This document shows, piece after piece, positions 21,567 to 32,877 of a stretch of DNA of 64,000 nucleotides. The notes beneath the pieces were generated by a model, which was given only the letters and a program-made list of their open reading frames with translations, ran no database searches and was not told the origin of the DNA. Where the stretch lies: positions 1-64,000 of the forward strand of contig NMRB01001120.1 of assembly GCA_002633025.1 (NCBI GenBank), written 5' to 3'. Position 1 is the stretch's first letter. Each line of letters opens with the position of its first letter. Position numbers and translations under genes: made by a program. This DNA is from Notospermus geniculatus (lineage: Eukaryota; Nemertea; Pilidiophora; Heteronemertea; Lineidae).

Positions 21567-24013
21567 AAATAGGCCTTTCCATTGTTACTAAGGGGTAATT
21601 CGCATGTCTGCTGACATTTCATTCAAGACTCTATTTTGAGAGTCTCCTTTCATCAGATTACTTTCATCACATACTCCATACATACCAAACCCACCTACTC
21701 TATCTGTGCATTCCAATACTCGATGTGTGCACAGGTGTCATAATTGTAAATCAATGAATATTCAATTGTTTATTAGCACATTCTGTGGTGATCATCGAAT
21801 GGTCTTCGTGGCAGATATTAACATTCTAGTACTATCATTTGCCTGCAGACTCAATAGGCCAGCCCGGTTAATTACCTGTAGTGAACGTTGTGTTTGAAAC
21901 TGCTGATGATGATGATTTCTTCCCCTCTCTGTAACGCCATGGATCTTTCTGATTGATTTCTGAGAGTGTCGCCAGGCTTTTGTGTGTCTTGTGTCAAATG
22001 GGGACATGGTGCTGTAGTGCACAAATGGGGACATGCATAAGTCCACATTTACATGATGTCCCCAGTTGGTTGGAATAGGTAGGACATGGTCGTTACAAAT
22101 CAAAGTGAGTTACTGCGCACCTCTCCTTGCTCGATAAAGTCTGACTCTACACCATTTATTTTACAGATACTGCGTATTGGAGCAAACGTCACCAACTACC
22201 ATGTGACTTCCAACGTTATCCTTGACTATTCTCGTCTTAGTGCTGACAAAAACAACGTAGCCTGCAACCAGTTCATGTTATTCCAATCATAACTGATTGC
22301 TGTGGGCAGTTACTTATTATTTTTAATGAGTCTATAATCATTTGACTTGCATGTCGCAGGATAAGCTGTGTCAAGGATTCTCTGAAAGTAAGCAGTTTCA
22401 AATCAACATTGTGCCAAGAAATATGGTTGATATGGTTGCTATGTATCAAGTATAGTCACTCTCACTTGTAAATCACCGTATGATTTATTTGATTTTGCTA
22501 CTATACCTCTCTATTAACCCCATTATTTGTGTAACGAGGGTTCCTTGTAGATTAATGAGCAGAGCTGAACAGGATCATTACTGGCTTCTGACAAATTTGT
22601 GTTGCCTTCTAGTGAAAAATGGTAGAGCGAGAACATTTTCTCCACTCCATCAACCACTCCTTGCAGAGTGCACTGCAGTTTGTAATGAAGCACGGCAGCT
22701 CCCTTCGCACTTGTACGTACTGTGACAGGGAATGCACATGAATTGCTTGTCTGCTCCAGACATCTTCCTCGATGGCATTCCGTCCTTCGATTCTGCAGCC
22801 ATGGGTGTTGATTGAACATATGGACGAAGTCTAGTGCCAATAGCAATTGTCAGGCTCTGGACCTCGATAGCCTGTTCACAGTTCACCAAGACAACACGAA
22901 GACGGGTTTACTAAATCGGCACCATTTTATTATCCAACAAAAGAGCAGCGGTACACAGGGTGACTCTAAAACAACAACCCACATCCATCACAGCAATGGC
23001 AAAAATGGATATCAATCATTTGCATGGATCATCATTTAATGGGGAACCCCCTCTGCGGTTTATCCTGACAGGTCAGCGCTGCGAGCGGTTGTATTGAAAC
23101 GACGTCATTGACATCATTTTAGGTGTTGACGTTGCGTCGTGAAATATTTCCTGTACATTTTTCTGCAGGAAAAATGACACAAAAGACGTTGCTTTTATCG
23201 CCATTGTATCTCTTCATTTTAAGAAAAAAAGGATCAAAAGAAAATTTCAACTTCTACACGATGATGTAAGTTTTACTCTCAGGCGACCAACACAAATGGT
23301 TCATTTTCACACCAGAAATAAATGGAAATAACGTTAGAAAATAAGAGACTTCGGTACTACGGCTTGCAGCACCACGTCGTGACGTTAGTGTGTGGATTCC
23401 TCATTATGATCACATCAGCACCTGACATGATGCATGTCGATTTCAACATGAGAACGTTGTTGTGTCTGACATAGCTGTTTTTGCCGTGGGATCATCATCC
23501 ACAAACAGTAGAACCGAGAGCAAGACTTGAGCTTCGCTTCGTCTAAATTAAATTGTTTCCAAGGTAATTGCAAGTTGAAAAGAAATGTAGACTCCAAATA
23601 ACAGCAAAAGAACCTTTACAATTCTGGGGTTTTCTGCTTCAGCAGAGTTTTCTGTTACATCTACTGATGCAACAAGTTCTCGCCAGTGATTACAGTCAGC
23701 AGTGCACTTTCCTTCCCTTTTACAAACCCTGAGTTAATGAGCTTCTCTACCACATGTCTAATTATATTGGTAGACCTGCCTCATCTGAGGGACCTTTCAT
23801 TAGCTCTCATTAAAATCGCGGTGGGATCACATTCAAGTGGCACTGCGAGATCACGTTATTTCCCTCAATACGGCTGGTTTTCTGTTCTGTTAAATGGTAG
23901 GCTCTGATTGAAGGTGTGTTCTCGTCCCTAATTGCGTGTTCTGATGGCAATCAATGGTAGAATATCTGATTTGAGTTCCCAGTAGCAGAGAAAATATGTC
24001 CTAAGATTAGTTG
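21567..24013. other. mostly unrecognised spacer
   Basis: No gene supported. A short motif CAAATGGGGACATG (22020s) recurs in similar form near 25060 (CACAAATGGGGACTATGC), possibly a faint repeat. The 107-codon minus-strand frame at 22523-22846 and others show no domain. Confidence 0.4.
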
Positions 24014-24188
24014 CAGGGGCGGATCCAGAATCATGGGAAAGAGGGGGCACTGAGCCAGCACAAATTGTGGAAAACCTCGGTCAAATCTTAACATCTTTTC
24101 AAAATTTCGAAACTTCCCGGTCAATTTTAAAGATTTCCACAAAATAGAGGTGCACGGGCCGGGTGTGCCCCCCTTGGATCCGCGCCTG
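24014..24188 (+). mobile_element. CAGGGGCGGATCCA element with 5-bp TSD
   Basis: Termini CAGGGGCGGATCCAGAA and CCTTGGATCCGCGCCTG. A perfect AGTTG repeat flanks it (24009-24013 and 24189-24193). Length 175 bp, no coding capacity. CAGGG ends resemble hAT termini, but the duplication is 5 bp, not 8. Confidence 0.8.
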
Positions 24189-24193
24189 AGTTG

Positions 24194-25135
24194 TATAGTA
24201 TGGAAAGAAACACCTCGCCCCAAACGCCTAAAATTCAGTTTCATTCGGTCTTTGATATTTCAGTTTTTTCTCATGACTATGTAGGCTATTAAATGTAATT
24301 GAGTTTGGGTAGAGGGTGTGGCTGTTCTGCCACTGGCTGTGGTGGCTTACGTCGATTTGGTTTCTATGGCTCATGTGTAGGCGTAAGGTCAATTTGAAGT
24401 CTCATATGTTATTGATCATGAATTGGCGAGACATTTGGGTGTATGAGAAAAGTAGGGTACATGCACTCAGGCAAGAGGTGCATAAATAATTCATAATTTT
24501 GTCTGTGAGTTCCTCAAATTTTATCTGGGCTTAGTCAAAGGACCCTTTTCGCATGTGGACTAGCGTCTTACCATTGATGGAGGAGTGGCAACAAAAAGTG
24601 GCATGCAGAAGGTCATCAATGTGAAGTGATGCCAAGACCAGGTTTTCGAAACCTTACCAACTTTCTGCAAAGCCTGTGGTCACATTAGTGTTCATATAGA
24701 CATACAGACACGCCCTGACCTCAAGGCATTTGCATACCGGTACAATCTAGATAGATTCCACTTCTTGATCATACTGTTGTCGCCTTATCTCGTCAAATTC
24801 TTGTCCACCATCGAGTAGCATTGTCAATATGTTGAAGTATCCATTTCTGATTTAATCACCATTAATGTTGTATTTGGCATCGGGATTCCTCCACTAGTCA
24901 TGATGTTAACATGACAGATTCCTTGCCAATCAGAGATGTGGCTTCAATGCTTGTCCAGGCATGTCCTCGTGATGTGTATGAGTGGCTTAATTTGGACATG
25001 TCTCTCCATGCATTCATGTATCTTGCGTCAAAAGGGGACATTCGGTGGTGTACTCACAAATGGGGACTATGCTTGAAGTCTTTTGTGTCGGTTATGGACT
25101 TGTATTTAAAAAAAGCATAATACAGTGTAATAGTT
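24194..25135. other. no feature recognised
   Basis: Spacer with no supported exon. The 69-codon frame at 24911-25120 shows no domain. Confidence 0.4.
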
Positions 25136-25500
25136 ACACTCGGCCCCAGTGTGTATCCGACGTCCCGGTCTCCTACACACTGGCACATTTGGGGCTCAAA
25201 AGTCGGTAACACCACTAGATGGCGCTCCACTGGACTCCAGCCAATCACCACGCTTTCTCACTCAAACTTCCCGCGGAAATTACTTCCAGGAAAAACCCAA
25301 CCTCGGCCCCATGGGTATAGTTCGCTCAGACAACCTTGGGCCACTCGCCATATTGTCAAAAAGCGAGCGAGGTTGGGAAAACCCAAGGACCCGTGCTGCC
25401 ACCACGCGGTCTTCACGACTGTTAATCTCTAAAAGAGCCAGACGCGGAGTGTGACTTACCGAAGGGTGAGCACGTAGCGTCTGGCCAAGCGAGACTATGT
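25136..25500. repeat. dispersed repeat with CACTAGATGGCGC, copy 1
   Basis: The order ACACTCGGCCCCAGTG, CACTGGCACATTTGGGGC, CACTAGATGGCGC, CCAATCA is paralleled at 35385-35680. The second half carries inverted words (AACCTCGG / CGAGGTTGGG, AGACGC / GCGTCT), so it is probably a decayed palindromic element. Confidence 0.5.
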
Positions 25501-25608
25501 AATAGTGTACTCACCAGCAACTCGCCATACACTATGCAGAGTCAATACATGTATAGTCTATTGGATAAATGACCCCGCTTGGATAGCATCATGTAATAGC
25601 CACAGTTA

Positions 25609-25737
25609 AGCTACGTTTAGCTGACACGCGGAACGCAGAAGCAGAAAATGCAAAATGCATTTTCGCATACAACATATCGCTTCCGCCGGGGATTCCGCAT
25701 CCCTATACTGCATTCCGGATGTCTGGTAAACGCAGCT
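25609..25737. mobile_element. TTA-target MITE, AGCTACGTTTAGC termini
   Basis: 129 bp with termini AGCTACGTTTAGCTGACA and its mirror (CTGGTAAACGCAGCT), flanked by perfect TTA (25606-25608 and 25738-25740). Inside, CGGAACGCAG and CTGCATTCCG mirror each other, as do GCATTTTCGCA-type words. Confidence 0.75.
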
Positions 25738-25890
25738 TTAGTCGATTTGAAATTGGGGCCACACAGTCATATCATAGGCCATGTATGTTTCTGAAGTCAT
25801 GTTGAAATAGAATAAGACCACTGCCTTCTTTAGCACCCCACTAACCTCTGACCTTCTGATGGAAAGAAAAACTGTGGATTAACACCCTTA

Positions 25891-26477
25891 AGGCCTGTCT
25901 ACACGATCATACATTTGTTCAAAACATAATCATACATTTGTATGATGATGTTCATGGACAGATATTTGATTGTGTAGGCTGTTTTCCCAACAAACTTGAA
26001 CAGCAACCAACATGTATGATGATGTTCAAATTTGTGTGATGATGTTCACGACAAAATGTATGATCGTGTGGACTGTTTTCCCAACAAACCTGAACAGGTA
26101 TGATGATGTTCAAATTTTTAGCTGCATGTTTCATCTTGCCAATGCAAAACATCCCAAAAAAAATGTGTGATGATGTTCATGGACAAATGTATGATCGTGT
26201 GGACGGTTTTCCCAACAAACTTGAACAGCATCCAACATTATCCTTTCTCCATCATACTTCATCATACAAAGTTCATGAATGTTGGACTGTAGATCGAAAT
26301 CCACAACAAACTTGAACAGCATCATGCAAGTGTATGATGCTGTTTTGAACAATGTATGATGATGTTCAAAATTTTAGCTGCATTGTCACAAGACAGAAAT
26401 CGACACACAAGCTTGGACATCATCATACAAATGTATGATGATGTTTTGAACAAATGTATGATCGTGTAGACAGGCCT
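25891..26477. mobile_element. TTA-target word-repeat element (CATACA / TGTATGATGATGTTC)
   Basis: 587 bp, termini AGGCCTGTCTACACGATCAT plus ACATTTGTTC, perfectly mirrored, flanked by TTA (25888-25890 and 26478-26480). The interior is a mosaic of more than a dozen TGTATGATGATGTTC-like words and complements, with repeated TTTTCCCAACAAACTTGAAC. It is a striking example of an element built almost entirely from its own terminal word. The minus-strand histidine-rich frames at 25952-26352 are artefacts of this repeat. Confidence 0.85.
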
Positions 26478-26800
26478 TTAGGACACATCTGGCAGTTATA
26501 ATTGGCAGGCAAAAAGTGCAGTTCTGCCCACTCCCTTCTTGAGGCACTGACAGATAAAATAACTTCTTGTGATCCAGACACTCGTTCCACTGTTATTGTA
26601 CAGTAATGTGAGTGTCAACACCCTTCCGTCTGGGATGAAAACCTGGGACCTCTTCCCGTCACTAAGGCCGAGTTGATTAGAAAAATAAAACATGCTCGAT
26701 GTTCAGCAACTGTAGCCAGCAACAGCTTCAACATCTTACCATCTCTTGCACCCAAATAGTGACAAATTGGAATGTTCCGTTCCAGATGACTCTGATCATA

Positions 26801-26927
26801 AAATGGTTGGTATTCATAAAAGTTAGCAAATGCTTTTACTTAAGATTTGCACAGCAATGTCCAACGTAAATATACTGCAAAACTTGAAGTAAAAGCATTT
26901 GGCTGCCTTTTATGAATATCGGCCATT
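26801..26927. mobile_element. AAATGCTTTTACTT palindromic MITE, copy 2
   Basis: Arms AATGGTTGGTATTCATAAAA then TTAGCAAATGCTTTTACTT, mirrored by AAGTAAAAGCATTTGGCTGC and TTTTATGAATATC. Same family as 16363-16489. Confidence 0.8.
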
Positions 26928-27218
26928 CGGTATATGGCAGAAGACTCTCACGCAGAAAGCCTTCAATGACAGAGTGGCAACAATGGGTCTTCCTTATGGT
27001 CAGAAGATTCTGTCGGAAGACTCTGCTGCTCTTCATATCATGCTTGTGTGTAGGACGGCAAGGTTATTGCAAAAACAGATTGAATCAATTTCCAATCTGA
27101 GTCGCTGTGCAACGTTGTATTCCAGGGGAAATGAAACCTTTTACATCAAAGAGGTTTCTTTGGTAGTTCAGTAAAAGTAGTTTCTTGTCATTTCTTTGTC
27201 TCTATAATCTGTTTCGCC

Positions 27219-27426
27219 AATTTTGTTTGTGAGGCATTGTGATCAGTTCCTGTGATAGAAGGGTCAGTGTCTTTATCAGTCTACCTCATCAATGCTGCTT
27301 CAATACCTCATCAGTGCTGCTTAATTTTGTTTGTGAGGCATTGTGATCAGTTCCTGTGATAGAAGGGTCAGTGTCTAAATCAGTCTACCTCATCAATGCT
27401 GCTTCGATACCTCATCAGTGCTGCTT
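27219..27426. repeat. 104-bp tandem duplication
   Basis: Units 27219-27322 and 27323-27426 are nearly identical (differences at CTTTATCAG/CTAAATCAG and CTTCAATAC/CTTCGATAC). A nested shorter repeat, CCTCATCARTGCTGCTTC, occurs twice per unit. Confidence 0.9.
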
Positions 27427-27724
27427 CGAAGATAGTTCAAGCTGTCTTTATTGATTCACATTGTCAGCATGACTGAACTGCAGTTTGATTTGGTCATGTT
27501 GAGATCAGAATTAAAGGAAGGTACGCTTTGAATGATGTGTGTCTCGAACAAATCATTGGGCGGATGTAGCCCTGGTGCATGGCTGTCTTTAGCGATGAAT
27601 AGATCATTAAGGAGTTAGCATGATCAGGAAATTGTGATGTGATAGCTTTATCTTTTAACTCATTAGAAATTCATGGATTGCATTCAGTTTCACTGCTGAG
27701 GCTGGTTAATGCACAGAATGAACG

Positions 27725-28253
27725 TGTCAGAATGTGGAAAAATCTTTGTTCAGGAGAGGAGCATGTCAATGTTCCCCACACCTCTATGTTCTCCCCTTCG
27801 TTCTCCCATCCCCATGTTCCCCGGGGCCTTAATTCCCCAGGTTTTATGTTCTCAGGCTCCTATGTTTCTCATGTCCTATGTTCCCCAGGGTATATGTTCA
27901 GCCTATGTGTCACCCAGAGCGCTTAGAACGAGCGGGAAATACTAATAGAGCCCTGGGAACGTAGAGCCCCGAAAACATAGAGCTTGGGGAACATTGTCAG
28001 AATGTGGAAAAATCTTTGTTCAGGAGAGGAGCATACCAATGTTCCCCGTGCCTCTATGATCTCCCATCCCAATCCGATTTCCCCAGGGCCTTACCAGGTT
28101 TTATGTTCTCTGGCTCCTATGTTTCTCGTGTCCTATGTTCCCCAGGGTAGGCCTATATGTTCAGCCTATGTGGGACCCAGGGAAAATAGAGCCCAGGGAA
28201 CATGGAGCCCAGAAAACACAAGGCTTGGGGAACATAGAGCCTGGGGAACATAG
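27725..28253. repeat. 271-bp tandem duplication of a GTTCCCC / GGGGAAC word repeat
   Basis: Two units start with GTCAGAATGTGGAAAAATCT (27725 and 27996). Each contains a left half rich in ATGTTCCCC, CCTATGTT, TCCCCAGG words and a right half rich in their complements (GGGGAACATAGAGC). Each unit is therefore itself palindromic at the word level. Open frames at 27639-28253 are by-products. Confidence 0.8.
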
Positions 28254-29016
28254 GGATGGGGAACAGAGAGATGGGGACAAAGGGATGCCCCCATTCAGAT
28301 GACATCACCTTGCCGTTCACCTTCCTGGTCACACTCTATATTCTGCTCTATATAAACCAAACTTTACTCCTGTCTTGCCATCGGAGGGTCTGAGAATACC
28401 AAGATGTCGTCAAGGGAATCCTTGCCTTGAAGTCAACTATCATCTTACCTTTGTCTGGCTCTCCTGTGGTATCACGGCCTCATCAAAAGCAGAAACGACT
28501 TGTCCAACTTTGAGTATCTTGAGTGCCCTTCATCAGTATCATCATCATTGCCTGGGGGTGCAACATGATGATTGTAAGGGTCTACTTTTCTTTCTTGGTA
28601 CGGTATACCCTGCTTTCAGTGACAAAAGGTGACATGTATGCCGACTTTCCAGCATTCCTCAATTAGTCCTTGTGACATCGTACGGCATGTCATTGACCCG
28701 AAACGGGCAGTGACCTTGGCATGTTTTGATCATATGCGATTAGCGCAAGTCCTCCTCCTACTAATGGGGATAACCAGGTATAAATGCATAAATTCAATCG
28801 CATAATTCTTGGAAGCAATGAAGCTCGGTGAGCGTAGTTGACGATCATTTCGCATCGTCTTCTTCTGTTACCATGGATTGCAGTTCCGTCTGCTGCATTA
28901 ACCCCCTCATGCTGTCATATAACTCCTAATGTCACACCTAGTATTGAGAATCTCAGATCATTTTATGGTTGTACCCCTTCCTTAATGCCTGAGGATATCC
29001 ATCCCATTTAGCTGTG
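28254..29016. other. no feature recognised
   Basis: Single-copy looking sequence. The 85-codon frame at 28375-28632 has no domain I recognise. Confidence 0.4.
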
Positions 29017-29020
29017 TTAA

Positions 29021-29425
29021 GCCTAGTTCATACTTCGACACACACGACCATCGCTGGCGACGGACGTGCGATCTTGCATTTGACGCCAACCCCGTCGCGC
29101 CATTTGGTCTAATTAGACTAATGTTGTCTAAAGAGCCAATAATGAGCCCAGTCATCGTGGCTCTAGACTCAATATTTCAAAATGTACTTCTAAAGCCTAC
29201 ATGTAGTTCATACTTCGACGCAAAACCATCGACGTCCAACGCACGATCATAATCTGGACGCTGACTTCGCGGAGTTGATTCATCATCCAGTGTACTTCAG
29301 TGACAGCGACACGTTATGAAATGACTCAAGTAATTGCCGTCTCATGATCGGACGCCGATCGTCGATCGCAAGATCGCGCGATTGTTCGCCGACAATGGTC
29401 ATGCGTTGAAGTATGAATATAAGGC
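29021..29425. mobile_element. TTAA-flanked MITE (GCCTAGTTCATACTTCG), with internal start
   Basis: Left end GCCTAGTTCATACTTCGACA, right end a mirror ending AAGTATGAATATAAGGC. TTAA lies outside both (29017-29020 and 29426-29429). A second left-type end (GTAGTTCATACTTCGACGC at about 29205) lies inside, suggesting a nested or recombined pair. GACGCC, CGATCG words and a 57-bp hairpin repeat (29126-29182) lie within. Confidence 0.6.
29126..29182. repeat. small dispersed hairpin, copy 1
   Basis: GTCTAAAGAGCCAATAATGA through CGTGGCTCTAGAC then TCAATATTTCAAA. AGAGCCA pairs with TGGCTCT. The same unit, with the paired base changed on both sides, is at 31303-31362. Confidence 0.6.
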
Positions 29426-29428
29426 TTA

Positions 29429-29561
29429 AGACCGAGTTTACATAGAGGTATACAGTATATGGACATGTTGACAAACAAAGGTTTCATGGTCATGAACCCT
29501 TTAGTAGGCCATTGATCGCCAGAGTGTTTGTAAACCATATACCTCTATGTAAACTCGGCCT
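29429..29561. mobile_element. AGRCCGAGTTTACATAGAGG MITE
   Basis: Starts where the previous element ends, sharing the TTAA. Inverted arms of about 45 bp: CCGAGTTTACATAGAGGTAT with ACAGTATATGG / complement, and TTTGTTTAC-type inner words. Confidence 0.75.
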
Positions 29562-30245
29562 AATGGCAATGACATGAAAAGAATGTCTTCACCTCATGAG
29601 TAATTTACCATTTTCACGGTACTTTTGTTGCATTAATTCATCAGCTGTGATACCATCTATCAAATAATTGTTATTCCTTGCGGCGAAAACTGCTCTTTCG
29701 ATAAATCAATTACATTATCATTGCTATGACGAGGGTGTACAGGGACTAGTAGTGTGTAGGTACATTACTTGAACTCGATTAGAACTGCTTGACGAGAGGC
29801 ATGACATTACCACAACAAAGGATTACAATGAAGCATTATGGGTGAGTCAAATATGACATCGGCGAATTGTTCGTCTTGCGTTGTCTGGTGTTTACATTTT
29901 TTTTCTCATTTCACCCTTTCATCTTTAGTCGACAAATTGTGAAAACAAAATTTCATGCGTTGCTATATGGCTTTTCATCTGCTATGGCAACTTCTATGGA
30001 TTCTTTGTTCAATAATTTGATATGAAATATTCTGCTTTGTCGTATCCGTAATGTTTGTACCAAGAGACTGAAGTCCTACAAATGTTAAAAATCAAGAACG
30101 TCAATAATGTACGTTTATCAAAATTTTGTTGTGCAAAATCTCACTCAAAAGAAGGCTAGGGTGTACTTGTGTGTGCTGAAATCTCCCTCAAAGAGCAGTG
30201 GTGTCGGTCACTCTGGTAAGTCTGCTCATAACAGAGAGGTTGTGC
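29562..30245. other. no feature recognised
   Basis: AT-rich spacer with no shared repeat or exon. Confidence 0.4.
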
Positions 30246-30455
30246 AACTTTCCGACTTCAATATTACGACTTCAATATTCATTATTTATCCGCACTCCCC
30301 ATTTATAAGGCCAAATTTTTCTGCCTTCAGTTTATGGTGTTTGACGAATTGAAAACGTCTATCAAATCATTTTTATCAAGGATGTCCATAGCGGACTGCA
30401 ATTCATTCTCATAGTTGAAGTCAGAGTCAGAGTCGGAAAGGTGCTAAACCTCGCT
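30246..30455 (-). mobile_element. dispersed repeat, GCACCTTTCCGACTC end, copy 1
   Basis: Shares CCATTTATAAGGCCAAATTT, TCTGCCTTCA, GAATTGAAAACGTCT and TCAAGGATGTCCA with 44697-45028. Its right end (GGAAAGGTGCTAA) is the complement of that copy's left end (TTAGCACCTTTCC), so the element has inverted ends. Confidence 0.65.
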
Positions 30456-30686
30456 ATTACTGAAATCCACTTCAGTTTTGTGGCCTTATGTCAAGTTAAC
30501 AATACTATTTTATCTTTGTAGAAGGTTGGTTTTCCTTATTCCTGTTGCACTTGAAAATAAGTGAAACTTCCTGTGTGACAGTTAATAGTTTTTGAGCATA
30601 TATTTCATGGGCTTTCCTGGAAGTGTCATTACTGTAAGTGGGTCTTGTTCTCGGGAAGTAGAAAATCGGTTATGGGTGAATTTCAC

Positions 30687-30880
30687 ATAAGTATGGAAGA
30701 GGCTATCGCAATCTACTCATGGTCATCAATTGGATAGGGTCTTTTAGTTGAAGGTAGGTACCAGGCACCACCCCATGCAACAGCAGGGAAGAGCCTGGGA
30801 TATCAAATCGGGCTGCGGAACAGTGCGATTGAAACACCATGCATCTCTGAAATCCCAGGTTCGTTCTCAGTCGGACCCAG
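30687..30880 (-). mobile_element. SINE family 1, diverged copy
   Basis: Contains AAGTATGGAAGAGGCTATC, ATAGGGTCTTTTAG and GGCACCACCCCATGCAAC in the same order as 7648-7925 and 40692-40854. The promoter part is too diverged to call boxes. Confidence 0.6.
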
Positions 30881-30983
30881 CAGTAAACTCATGTGATAGA
30901 AAGGGTGACTCACTTTGATATCGTAGGTTTCTCCAGTGGCTCCAGTTTCCTTCTACATGACATTAAAAATTGTCAAATACATG

Positions 30984-31295
30984 CAGGGTTTCCGCCAGGA
31001 TTGCCAAGGAGGGGGGAGAAAAAAAAATTCCCGAAAAATTTTCAAAAAATTTTTTTTTGGTTTTTTGGTTAAAAATGGCCTCCAGAGTCATTTTTTACAC
31101 TCCAAACTGCAAAATTAGTCTTCCTTCTGCATGAAAATTGCATTTGAAATGTAACAAATTAAAGAAAAACACTACTGAAGTGAAAATAGTGATATTTGAA
31201 ATAGGTTAGTCTGTAAACTTGAGGGGGATATCCCCTCCTTGAAATTTTTTTACAGTAGGGGATCATCCCCCCCCCATCCCCCCTCTGGCGGAAAC
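30984..31295. mobile_element. CAGGGTTTCCGCCAG-terminus element, copy 2
   Basis: Left end CAGGGTTTCCGCCAGGA, right end CTCTGGCGGAAAC. The core from GGCCTCCAGAGTCATTTTTT to ACTGAAGTGA is nearly identical to 1179-1490, but the flanks of the core differ. ACATG occurs at both borders. Confidence 0.7.
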
Positions 31296-31302
31296 ATGTA
31301 GT

Positions 31303-31362
31303 GTCTAAAGGGCCAATAATGATCGAACTTAGGGCTGCTGGCCCTCGACTCAATATTTCAAA
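31303..31362. repeat. small dispersed hairpin, copy 2
   Basis: GTCTAAAGGGCCAATAATGA ... TGGCCCTCGAC then TCAATATTTCAAA. Compared with 29126-29182, A-to-G on one side of the stem is matched by T-to-C on the other. Confidence 0.6.
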
Positions 31363-31463
31363 GACTGGGCAATAGAGGAATCCCACTGATGTCATCAAAT
31401 CATGTGACTGGCCGTCAAAATGACGCAAACTGGCTTCAATAGGGTGCTACACGTGGATTGACA

Positions 31464-31709
31464 TTACGCCTGACGTGACGAGACAGCACACGAAATAATG
31501 TCATCGCGTTCCTTCAGGAAACACGTGGTCAGTTTGACGGCCAACGTGGGAAATCTCTATACCTGTTCAGTGGGGGAACTAGGTACTGCTAAATGCATGC
31601 GAGCACTTGGGGACATAATGACGTCATACCTGTTCGAGTGGCGTAATGATGTCATATCATGGATGACACGACGGAAATCTCGATGATGTCGTGACGTCAA
31701 AAGGCGTAA
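31464..31709. mobile_element. TGACGTCA-word palindromic element
   Basis: Left TTACGCCTGACGTGACGAGA, right mirror ACGTCAAAAGGCGTAA. TGACGTCA-like and ATGATGTCAT words recur within. Ends are imperfect. Confidence 0.45.
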
Positions 31710-32249
31710 ACAGCATTCTTGTTTTCATCAATTCATAAAAGTCATATCAAAATTCGGGCCCTGTAAGGACACTTCGCAGGTCTGTCTGCATGTCCATACG
31801 AAGTTTGGGGGAGATCCATTCGTCAGTCTTGGAGAAAATCGCCAACAAACAAACACACAAACTCTTCTCAAATTTTAGTATGATTCAATGCACTGTGAGC
31901 TAAGCACGATATACAGGCTCATGTTGCCTTCAGCTGTGTGAAAATCTTGCTAGTTATTGGGTGATTGTGAACAAAAGACTTTCCACTGGAATGGTTACTT
32001 CTCATTACGATATGTGACACCCATTTTCTCGCTCCATACCCAGCAGATTATGATTAAAGAGAGGTTTCCTGTAGGGAAATGTTGGTGCATATCACACTTT
32101 AGTCCTTGCGCTATGAATGGCTAGAAATCTTTCACATTCTTTTACAACAGGACAGTGTGCACCACAATTTATCTCTCATGTACCATGCGACCTTGATACC
32201 ACTTATTTGCTTTGAGTTTGGAAAATGTTGGTAACGCACTGCAACAGTC
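31710..32249. other. no feature recognised
   Basis: No exon or shared repeat seen. Confidence 0.4.
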
Positions 32250-32252
32250 TTA

Positions 32253-32490
32253 GGCCATGCGCTTACTGCAACTGCAAGCGAAATGGCGAAGCAAATTTTG
32301 CCAGGCTATGTGGCGAAAACCTTTTCTGGAAGCATTGGCGTGTACAAACTGAGAGCCAATGCTTCCAGAGTAGGCTATTTAAAGGTTTTTGCCACATCGC
32401 TTGGCAAAATTTGCCTCGCTTCGCTTGCATCACAATTTCGCCTCGTGTTACAATTTTGCTATTTCGCTTGCAGTGCATGTGTATGCAGCC
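32253..32490. mobile_element. word-repeat palindrome (GCAAGCGAAATGGCGAAGC)
   Basis: Left end GGCCATGCGCTTACTGCAAC, right end a mirror ending GTGTATGCAGCC, with TTA and TAA outside. The interior has mirrored GGCGAAGCAAATTTTGCCAG, GGCGAAAACCTTT and TGGAAGCATTGGC pairs. Three overlapping frames (32225-32619) derive from it. Confidence 0.7.
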
Positions 32491-32507
32491 TAACTCAGTA
32501 ACTTTCC

Positions 32508-32765
32508 ATAAACGATTGGTAGTCAGTTGCTCATGAAGAATGGTAGTTACTAGTTCCACTGAAAGAATGGTAGTCAGTTGCTGTTCCACAAGGAATGGTA
32601 GTAAGTTACTGTTCCACAAAGGTCAGGAATGGTAGTCAGTTACTTTTCCACAAAGGAATGGTAGTCATTAGTATTCCACAAAAAGAATGGTAGGTAGTCA
32701 ATACTTTTCCACAAAAAGAATGGTGGTCAGCTACTTTTCCACTAGAAGAATGGTGCACATACTTT
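32508..32765. repeat. 28-30 bp minisatellite, eight to nine units
   Basis: Units of the form AGAATGGTAGTCAGTTACTT + TTCCACAAA, varying in length by one to eight bases. Confidence 0.9.
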
Positions 32766-32877
32766 CATAATTTACCACATACCGGTACTAAATTGTTTTT
32801 TGACTGTCTTTGTTCAACCACATCACGTCATAGATGTTGGAGACTTGTTGTGATAGGTCCTTCTGAAAGCCACTGGT

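Noticed and set aside
25952-26352. Histidine-rich proteins on the minus strand
   Set aside because: Translation of the CATACA/GATGATGTTC word repeat.
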